A DNA stretch of 10,747 bases. It comes from JBBQVO01 sp038211505. Lineage in GTDB: Bacteria > Chloroflexota > Dehalococcoidia > DSTF01 > JACRBR01. The stretch is taken from contig JBBQVO010000112.1 of the NCBI GenBank assembly GCA_038211505.1, forward strand, positions 1 through 10,747, written 5' to 3'. Below the pieces are notes generated by a model. It was not told the DNA's origin. It saw nothing but the letters and a program-made list of their open reading frames with translations, and ran no database searches. Positions 5,723-10,747 of the stretch are shown one piece after another (positions within the stretch are counted from its first letter, which is position 1; each line of letters begins with the position of its first letter). A program made the translations under genes and the position numbers.

Positions 5723-6760
5723 ATGACCGACCTCATCCTCAATTTGCGCGACTTCGAGGCGGTGGCGCGCGGACGTATCGACGCCGGTGCGTTCGCCTAT
5801 TACGCCGGCGGCGCGCTTGACGAGGTGACGCTGCGGGAGAACGAGGCGGCGTTCGCGCAACGGCGACTGCGGCCACGCGTGCTCGTCGATGTCTCGACGC
5901 TCGACACGACGACGACGCTGCTCGGCACGAAGGTGTCGCTGCCGATCGGGATCGCGCCGACGGCCGCGCACGCGTTCGCGCATGCCGATGGCGAGTGCGC
6001 GACGGCGCGCGCGGCGGCCGCGGCCGGCGTCCTGTTCTGCGCATCGACGATGTCGTCACGCACGCTCGAAGACATCGCTTCGGCCTGCGAGGGCCCGCGC
6101 TGGTTCCAGCTCTACACGCAGGACAACGACGGTCCGCGCACGCTCGACCTCATCCGCCGTGCCGAAGCCGCCGGCTACGGCGCCATCGTGCTGACGGTCG
6201 ATCTCGCGATCCCCGGCCGGCGTGAGAGCGAGCTGCGCGAAGGCTTCGATTTTGCGCTCGCACATCAGCCGGCGAATCTCGTGACGACGGCGGAGTCGAT
6301 TGCGGAGCCGGTGCCGGGCCGGTTCACATGGGATCACGTCGCATGGCTGCGTGCGGCGACGCGATTGCCGATCGTCCTCAAGGGCATCATGACGGCGGAG
6401 GACGCACGGCTCTCCGTCGAGCACGGCGTCGACGCGGTCTGGGTGTCGAATCACGGCGGCCGCCAGCTCGATCGCGCGCAGCCGACGATCGATGTGTTGG
6501 AGGAGATCGTCGATGCCGTCGACGGTCACGCGGAGGTGTACCTCGACGGTGGCGTCCGCCGCGGCACCGACGTCGTGACGGCGCTCGCGCTTGGCGCCCG
6601 CGCCGTCTTTATCGGCCGCCCCGCCATCTTCGCGCTAGCGACGGGAGGCGAAGCCGGCGTCACCCTCGCGCTCGAGCTGATCGCCACCGAAACGGAGTAC
6701 GCCATGGCGCTCCTCGGCGCGCCCGACCTCGCGTCGATCACCCGCGCCCACGTCGTGTGA
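5723..6760 (+). CDS. FMN-dependent alpha-hydroxy-acid oxidase/dehydrogenase, 345 aa
   Basis: The protein belongs to the glycolate oxidase / L-lactate oxidase / lactate dehydrogenase family, which oxidises 2-hydroxy acids to 2-keto acids with FMN. Motifs run in family order: AYYAGGALDE (25-34) with the active-site Tyr, WFQLYTQ (127-133), TVDLAIPGRRE (158-168), LPIVLKGI (215-222) with Lys220, SNHGGRQLD (242-250) with catalytic His244 and substrate-binding Arg247, then the FMN-phosphate stretch DGGVRRGTD (275-283) and GR (298-299). All expected catalytic residues are present. At 345 residues it is slightly shorter than many members and has no signal peptide or membrane segment, so it should be cytoplasmic. 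Which acid it uses (glycolate, lactate, mandelate or another) cannot be told. The ATG at 5723 has no Shine-Dalgarno and lies next to the heptad array. Confidence 0.95.
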   Translation: MTDLILNLRDFEAVARGRIDAGAFAYYAGGALDEVTLRENEAAFAQRRLRPRVLVDVSTLDTTTTLLGTKVSLPIGIAPTAAHAFAHADGECATARAAAAAGVLFCASTMSSRTLEDIASACEGPRWFQLYTQDNDGPRTLDLIRRAEAAGYGAIVLTVDLAIPGRRESELREGFDFALAHQPANLVTTAESIAEPVPGRFTWDHVAWLRAATRLPIVLKGIMTAEDARLSVEHGVDAVWVSNHGGRQLDRAQPTIDVLEEIVDAVDGHAEVYLDGGVRRGTDVVTALALGARAVFIGRPAIFALATGGEAGVTLALELIATETEYAMALLGAPDLASITRAHVV

Positions 6761-6779
6761 TGTTCAGTCGAGTGTTCAC

Positions 6780-6803
6780 CACAGAGACACAGAGGCACAG
6801 AGG
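6780..6803. repeat. three octamer repeats (CACAGAGA, CACAGAGG, CACAGAGG)
   Basis: The three 8-mers lie end to end, 19 bases after the hydroxy-acid oxidase stop codon, in the 160-base convergent gap before the HemQ-like gene. The rest of this gap (6761-6779 and 6804-6920) shows a G-rich patch (GGGATTGGGATGGGG) but no gene and no clear intrinsic terminator. Confidence 0.85.
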
Positions 6804-6920
6804 TTTTAGGGATTGGGATGGGGCTGCCGTAACAGCTTGCGCTACTGAGGAGGCGGAGAGGCGCGCGTATGCGGCCCCCGGCGTGGCGCGCTGCTCGCAG
6901 ACGCTCGCCGATCTACCTTG

Positions 6921-7634
6921 CTATGCCGTCGCGAACGCCGCCGCCACGAACTCGCGCACCAGCGCCGCCGGCGAGCGCAGCACGCACGTGAACATCGGCG
7001 TGTCGCGGAGGGTGTACGAGCTGGCGCGGGTGTAGCGCAGCTCTTGCACGAGGTCGAGGAACTCGGCGGGGTCGTCGCCCTCAAATGCGACGACGAACTC
7101 CTGGTCATCGATGCCGTAGCTGTAGCTCGTGTTGATGCGGATCTTCGGGTATTTCTGGCCGACCGCTATGTGCTCGCGCATCAGCTTGCCGCGCTCTTCC
7201 GCCGGCAGCTCGTACCACGGCCGCGTCTTCACCATCGGATACACGAAGACGTACGGCGCGCCGCCCGGGTATGCGCGCAGCGCTTCGCGCTCGTCGTCGA
7301 CGACGCCGCGGGCGTAGGGCGACGGCTTCGTCAGCGAGATGAAGTTGTGCGCGAGCTCGACGTGATCGCCGCACGATGTCGCGCGCAGACGGCGTTCGAA
7401 CTCCTGCAGTGGCTCCGTGCCGTCCGCCGTCTTCAGCCAGACGCCGAAATCGACATCGGGTCGCAGACCGACGAGGCTGTAGCACTGCTGCCACTCCGCG
7501 ACCGGCTCTGCGAGCACGGATTCGAGCTCGCGCAGCGCGCGCGATCGCGCATCTGTATCGAGCGCGCGCCAACTCGGCGCGAAGCGGTAGAACGCGAAGC
7601 GGATGTACTCGCGCTGCTGCGACTCAGCCGGCAC
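6921..7634 (-). CDS. hemQ: HemQ-like coproheme decarboxylase (chlorite dismutase family), 237 aa
   Basis: HemQ converts iron-coproporphyrin III to haem b by oxidative decarboxylation of two propionates, using peroxide. The sequence shows YVFVYPMVKTRPWYELP (128-144) with the Tyr (132) and Lys (136) expected at the active site. MREH (152-155) supplies the likely proximal haem ligand His155. TSYSYGIDDQEFVVAFE (169-185) is the conserved core of the second ferredoxin-like repeat. By eye the distal-pocket position is Ile167, where chlorite dismutases have Arg and Firmicutes HemQ has Gln; this argues against chlorite breakdown. I start at GTG 7634 (GAGG lies 9 bases upstream), which overlaps the ahbAB stop by 11 bases. 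The frame is open to 7751, but the extra part is a Ser/Pro/Arg shadow of the upstream gene. It is the last gene of the operon. Confidence 0.9.
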   Translation of the reverse strand: MPAESQQREYIRFAFYRFAPSWRALDTDARSRALRELESVLAEPVAEWQQCYSLVGLRPDVDFGVWLKTADGTEPLQEFERRLRATSCGDHVELAHNFISLTKPSPYARGVVDDEREALRAYPGGAPYVFVYPMVKTRPWYELPAEERGKLMREHIAVGQKYPKIRINTSYSYGIDDQEFVVAFEGDDPAEFLDLVQELRYTRASSYTLRDTPMFTCVLRSPAALVREFVAAAFATA

Positions 7635-8694
7635 GGGCGACCGCCTCGTTCGGGGCGACGAAACGCCGCTCCCAGTCATCCATGTCGGGCATGAAGTAGG
7701 CGAGCCTGATCTTCTTGAACTCGGTCGTGCTGTAGAGCACGGCGTAGTCATCGAGCTGATGCTCAGCGGCCAGCTGCTTCACGAAGTCCTCGCACTCGCC
7801 CTTCTTGCGCGCGTGGATCATCGTGAAGAGGTTGTACTTCCAGTCTTCGTACTTCGGCCGCTGGTAGCAGTGGCTGATCGTCGTGTAGCCCGCCATCGTC
7901 TGACCCATCTCGGCGATCTGCGCGTCCGAGACGTCCCACACGGCCATGCCGTTGGCGCCGAAGCCGGCTTTGCGGTGCCGCAGGATCGCCGCGAAGCGCC
8001 GCAGGTAGCCGCGCTGCTGCAGATCAAGCAGCTCAGCGATCAGACCGTCTACTGTCGTGTTGAGCTCCGCCGCGGCGGGCGCGAACGGATCCGCTTGCAG
8101 CGGCATGTCGCCCTGCACGGCGCGGACGACGTCGATGTCGCGCGCCGTCAGCTGATGCTTCGCCGCGACTTCGCGCTGTTCGTGCGTGTACTGCGGCTTG
8201 CTGCGATGGTCGATCGAGCGCTCGCCCGTCATGTCGAGCGTGACGCCGATCTTGAAGAGCCGCAGCGTCGGCAGCATGCGCGTCGATTCAGCGCCACACA
8301 GCTCGTGCAGCGCGTCGACGTGCGCCTGCAGATCCGAGCCGGCGGGCACGGCGATGGTGAACCACATGTTGAAGGCGTGCGTCCGCTTGTAGTTGTGACT
8401 GACGCCGGGATGCGCGTTGACGATCTTCGACGCCGCCTTCAGCTTGTCTTCCGGAACCCGCATCGCAACCAGCGACGTCGAGTAACCGAGCGCCTTCGTA
8501 TCGAAGATCGGGCTCACCTGCCGCAGCACGCCCGACTCGCGCATGCCGGCGAGATGCTTGATCACGGTCGCTTCGTCCGTGTCGGTCCGGCGTGCCAATT
8601 CGGCGAACGGCTCGCGGATCAGCGGGAATTTGTCCTGCATCTCGTTGAGCAGCGCCTGGTCGAGAGCGTCCATCTCGGCGGCGATCTTCGTCAT
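7624..8694 (-). CDS. ahbAB: fused AhbA-AhbB siroheme decarboxylase (Lrp/AsnC-like), 356 aa
   Basis: Siroheme decarboxylase removes two acetate carboxyls from siroheme to give 12,18-didecarboxysiroheme, an early step of the siroheme-dependent haem route. AhbA and AhbB are normally separate, related proteins with an Lrp/AsnC-type layout; here both are in one chain. First half: helix-turn-helix-like region (about 9-60), then HNYKRTHAFNMWFT (100-113). Second half: another helix-turn-helix-like region (about 183-235), RRFAAILRHRKAGF (232-245), and SHCYQRP (274-280) leading to YNLFTMIH (287-294). The paired H-Y-R/N-x-FT motifs mark siroheme decarboxylases rather than amino-acid regulators. The related NirDL proteins of haem d1 synthesis are an alternative, but the neighbouring HemQ favours haem b. 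The ATG at 8694 overlaps the aldo/keto reductase stop (ATGA), with GGGAG about 10 bases upstream. The open extension to 8778 is rejected. Confidence 0.9.
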   Translation of the reverse strand: MTKIAAEMDALDQALLNEMQDKFPLIREPFAELARRTDTDEATVIKHLAGMRESGVLRQVSPIFDTKALGYSTSLVAMRVPEDKLKAASKIVNAHPGVSHNYKRTHAFNMWFTIAVPAGSDLQAHVDALHELCGAESTRMLPTLRLFKIGVTLDMTGERSIDHRSKPQYTHEQREVAAKHQLTARDIDVVRAVQGDMPLQADPFAPAAAELNTTVDGLIAELLDLQQRGYLRRFAAILRHRKAGFGANGMAVWDVSDAQIAEMGQTMAGYTTISHCYQRPKYEDWKYNLFTMIHARKKGECEDFVKQLAAEHQLDDYAVLYSTTEFKKIRLAYFMPDMDDWERRFVAPNEAVARAG

Positions 8695-9713
8695 CGTGCT
8701 GGTGCTCCCGCTGTCGCCTGCGCGTTCTCGATCGCGGGCGCCAGCCCGAAGTTGGCGTCGTACAACTGCTGAATGCACGCCAGCTCATCCGCCGTCAGCG
8801 GCGCGATGTCGCTCGCCGCGCCGAACTCGGCCATCTGCTCTCGGTTGTAGATGTTCGGCAGCGTCGATGCCAGCGTCGCGTTGGCGAGAATCCACCGCAG
8901 CGCGATCTGCCCTAGCGTTGCGCCCGGCCGCGCCTCGACGAGAAACTGCAACTGTTCGACCTTCTGGAGCCCGTTGATCAGCCACGACTTCGGGCGATGG
9001 CGACGGTGATCGTTCTCGGCGAACGTCGTATCGATCGTGTAGTGGCCTTCGAGCAGGCCGCTGCTGTGCGGCACGCGCGCGATGACGCCAGCGCCGTGTT
9101 CGGCGCTCGCAGCGATGTGGGCGCGGCCGGGATCTTGCTCCAGCATGTTGAAGATGATCTGCATGGCGTTGATATCGCGCTCGCGCGCCGCGCGCACGCC
9201 CTCCGCCTCCCAGCCGATCGCGGGGCCGAGCGCGACGCCGTAGCTGCCGATCTTGCCTTCGCTCCGCAGATCGTCGAGCACAGCGAACGTCTCGTCGCGC
9301 TCGATCGTGTCCATCTTCGGATTGTGCAGCTGGTAGAAGTCGATGCGGTCGCGCTTCAGGCGGCGCAGGCTCTCTTCGCACGCCTTGCGGATGTACGCGG
9401 CGCTGAAGTCCTGCGGGATCTCCCGCTGGCCGCGGCGCTCGTCGGCGTGCGTGTAGAAGTCGTAGCCGACCTTCGTCGCTATGACGACGTCGGGATCGTT
9501 GCCGAAGGCCGAACCGAGCTGCTCCTCCGAGCGGCCGTTGCCGTAGCTGTCGGAGGCGTCGTAGAAGTTGATGCCGTACTCGCGCGACTCGCGCAGCAGG
9601 GCGACGGCCTCGTCGTCGGTGTACTCGCCCCACCAGCCGGTGCTCAGCGTCCAGAGCCCGAACCCGACGACGGAGACATTGATATCGGTGCGGCCGAGCT
9701 TGCGGTATTCCAT
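8691..9713 (-). CDS. aldo/keto reductase, 340 aa
   Basis: This NAD(P)H-dependent oxidoreductase of the AKR superfamily should reduce an aldehyde or ketone, or run in reverse. Its TIM-barrel motifs are clear: YRKLGRTDINVSVVGFG (3-19), then the catalytic tetrad as Asp52 and Tyr57 in FYDASDSYGNG (50-60), Lys81 in IATKVG, and His130 in FYQLHNP. The C-terminal region has GQIALRWILAN and NREQM-type cofactor-site sequence of the AKR5/AKR11-like bacterial group. The start is the ATG at 9713 (MEYRKLG). An in-frame GTG at 9737 is possible, but the family usually begins just before the YRxLG strand. Its stop overlaps the ahbAB start by 4 bases, so translation should be coupled. The substrate is unknown. 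Its place at the head of a haem operon hints at a porphyrin-related or oxidative-stress job, but that is inference. Confidence 0.93.
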   Translation of the reverse strand: MEYRKLGRTDINVSVVGFGLWTLSTGWWGEYTDDEAVALLRESREYGINFYDASDSYGNGRSEEQLGSAFGNDPDVVIATKVGYDFYTHADERRGQREIPQDFSAAYIRKACEESLRRLKRDRIDFYQLHNPKMDTIERDETFAVLDDLRSEGKIGSYGVALGPAIGWEAEGVRAARERDINAMQIIFNMLEQDPGRAHIAASAEHGAGVIARVPHSSGLLEGHYTIDTTFAENDHRRHRPKSWLINGLQKVEQLQFLVEARPGATLGQIALRWILANATLASTLPNIYNREQMAEFGAASDIAPLTADELACIQQLYDANFGLAPAIENAQATAGAPAR

Positions 9714-9993
9714 GGGCGATGCGACCTCGCGTTGCACGATCGAGAACGCGGCTCCGGCGTTCTCCTAAGCATTCGATCTAGCGCCTCCGCTGTCAATTGC
9801 GATTCTGTGAGGATCACCCGATCGTGACGCGATATACGCAGTTTTACGTCCGCATGTTGACATCTTCGCATCGATCCGGCGTTTTCATCTACGGCGGCAG
9901 CGGCCAAGGGCGGCGAGTATACTTCGACACGCGCGGTCGCCCCATCCAGCCGTGGACAGCAGCCCGCAGCGCAGCCCGCCCGTGGAACAACAG
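9714..9993. other. divergent intergenic region, 280 bases
   Basis: No credible gene lies between the aldo/keto reductase and acyltransferase starts. The region must hold both promoters. Visible candidates are a perfect TTGACA on each strand (minus 9796-9791; plus 9857-9862) and a plus-strand TATACT at 9918-9923. Neither plus-strand box has a good partner at 16-18 bases. The 9742-9764 inverted repeat is the only clear structured element. Confidence 0.5.
9742..9764. promoter_or_regulatory. 8-7-8 inverted repeat upstream of the haem operon
   Basis: GAGAACGC (9742-9749) and GCGTTCTC (9757-9764) are perfect inverted copies around a 7-base spacer, about 30 bases ahead of the aldo/keto reductase ATG. 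A minus-strand TTGACA (9796-9791) is followed 17 bases later by a weak AATGCT (9773-9768). If this is the promoter, transcription would start at the edge of the repeat. It could be an operator for a dimeric regulator or a leader hairpin. Confidence 0.45.
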
Positions 9994-10747
9994 ATGGAAC
10001 AGCCGGCCCGGCCCGCTCTGACCGAGGATGCAGCCGTCTCCGCGCGCGGCCACGTCGCCGTCCTCGACGGCATCCGCGGCATCGCCATCATCATGGTCAT
10101 TCTCTACCACCTCGGCTCGACGATCGGGCCGTGGCAGCTGGCGCCGTCGCCCAGCGCCGCCGATCGATTCGCCTACCGCATCTTCGACGTCGGATGGGTC
10201 GGCGTCGACCTCTTTTTCGTACTCTCCGGCTTTCTCATCACAGGCATCTTGATCGACGCGAAGTCGCGGCCGCGCTACTTCCGCAACTTCTACGCTCGGC
10301 GTTTCTTGCGCATCTTTCCGGCGTACTACGCGTTTCTCATCGTGCTGCTGCTGCTCGCGGTCACGATCCCGACCGTCCGCACGCTGCATGATCTCGAACT
10401 GCTGCCGAAATACCAGTTCTGGTACTGGACGTACACGTTCAACTACCTGATCACCGTGATCCCGTGGGTGCCGACGGAAGGCGCGCCGCCCCAGGCGCAC
10501 TTCTGGACGCTCGCCGTCGAGGAGCAGTTTTATCTCGTCTGGCCGTTCGTCGTCCTTGTCTGCAGCCGCCGCGCGCTGCCGTGGGCATGTGTCGCGACGA
10601 TGGCCGGCGCGTTCGTCCTGCGGATCGTGCTGCGATACGACGCCTACGGCGTAGACGGCCACGACATCGTCGTGCACTACTTCACGCCGACGCGCATCGA
10701 CACGCTGGCGGCCGGCGGCCTGCTGGCCTGCGTCATCCGCGGCGATC
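9994..10747 (+). CDS. acyltransferase-3 (OafA-like) membrane protein, 3' end cut by window edge
   Basis: The frame stays open to the right edge, giving 251 residues of an integral-membrane acyltransferase of the OafA/YrhL group, which moves acyl (often acetyl) groups onto surface sugars or lipids. Motifs in order: LDGIRGIAI (24-32) with Arg28 and the conserved His39 of the first membrane helix (LYHLG), GVDLFFVLSGFLITG (70-84), FYARRFLRIFPAYY (99-112... region between the second and third helices), HFWTLAVEEQFYLVWP (180 to 195 region, nucleotides 10498-10545 by position) and RIDTLAAGGLLA near the end. Family members usually exceed 350 residues, so at least 100 are missing. The start is uncertain: ATG 9994 is chosen because the conserved core begins soon after, but GTG 9952 and GTG 9982 are in frame and no strong ribosome site is present. 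It diverges from the haem operon and has no obvious functional link to it. Confidence 0.92.
   Translation, partial: MEQPARPALTEDAAVSARGHVAVLDGIRGIAIIMVILYHLGSTIGPWQLAPSPSAADRFAYRIFDVGWVGVDLFFVLSGFLITGILIDAKSRPRYFRNFYARRFLRIFPAYYAFLIVLLLLAVTIPTVRTLHDLELLPKYQFWYWTYTFNYLITVIPWVPTEGAPPQAHFWTLAVEEQFYLVWPFVVLVCSRRALPWACVATMAGAFVLRIVLRYDAYGVDGHDIVVHYFTPTRIDTLAAGGLLACVIRGD

Noticed and set aside
4339..5820. Long plus-strand open frame of about 490 codons opposite the aminotransferase
   Set aside because: It is antisense to a gene with all family motifs, is dominated by Arg, and crosses the heptad array and the start of the oxidase gene. Long antisense frames are expected in GC-rich DNA.
7635..7751. 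N-terminal extension of the HemQ-like protein
   Set aside because: It is a Ser/Pro/Arg shadow of the ahbAB 3' end. The conserved HemQ sequence begins only after the GTG at 7634, which has its own ribosome site.
7624..8694. Lrp/AsnC-type transcription regulator
   Set aside because: Despite helix-turn-helix-like segments, both halves carry the siroheme decarboxylase H-Y-R/N-FT motifs, and the gene is fused and coupled to hemQ.
7603..8772. Plus-strand open frame of about 390 codons opposite ahbAB
   Set aside because: It is antisense to a clear siroheme decarboxylase, is rich in Arg/Leu/Val with no recognisable motif, and has no ribosome site.
9857..9885. Plus-strand TTGACA as a promoter for the acyltransferase
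   Set aside because: No acceptable -10 hexamer lies 16-18 bases downstream, and TATACT at 9918 is too far away to pair with it.

Overview
The window is GC-rich bacterial DNA, dense in genes, with strong G/C preference at third codon positions. Several traits together suggest Chloroflexota, perhaps a Dehalococcoidia-like lineage from a metagenome: a small lipoprotein with an Ig-like domain, a zinc-ribbon protein with a Gly/Arg-rich tail, a haem operon mixing siroheme decarboxylase with a HemQ/chlorite dismutase-family protein, and gaps full of 7- to 10-base tandem repeats. This placement is inference; there is no rRNA or other phylogenetic marker here.

Layout, left to right. Positions 1-1460 hold three minus-strand genes: a fragment leaving the left edge, a very acidic small protein of unknown function, and a zinc-ribbon protein followed by a clear intrinsic terminator. 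After a roughly 400-base gap without a gene comes a minus-strand lipoprotein. Diverging from it are two plus-strand genes, an unknown protein and an APH-type phosphotransferase. The convergent gap 4092-4395 carries a small TGTCATTCTGA inverted-repeat element and short tandem repeats. A DegT/DnrJ/StrS aminotransferase (minus) then diverges from an FMN-dependent alpha-hydroxy-acid oxidase (plus). The right third is a tight minus-strand operon: aldo/keto reductase, fused AhbA-AhbB siroheme decarboxylase, then HemQ-like protein, with a 4-base ATGA overlap and an 11-base overlap. Diverging from it is an acyltransferase-3 membrane protein cut by the right edge.

The most informative unit is the haem operon. 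AhbAB decarboxylates siroheme, which belongs to the siroheme-dependent haem route. HemQ oxidatively decarboxylates iron-coproporphyrin to haem b, which belongs to the coproporphyrin-dependent route. Their coupling suggests a hybrid pathway in which HemQ replaces the radical-SAM enzyme AhbD. AhbC, which would be needed between them, is not in the window. The aldo/keto reductase heading the operon has no established role in haem synthesis and is the best candidate for something undescribed. An 8-7-8 inverted repeat sits just upstream of it.

The second theme is the intergenic repeats. Three gaps carry in-register heptanucleotide arrays of different sequence, and others carry 8-mers, 10-mers or the inverted-repeat element. 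No tRNA, rRNA, CRISPR array, transposase or phage gene was seen.
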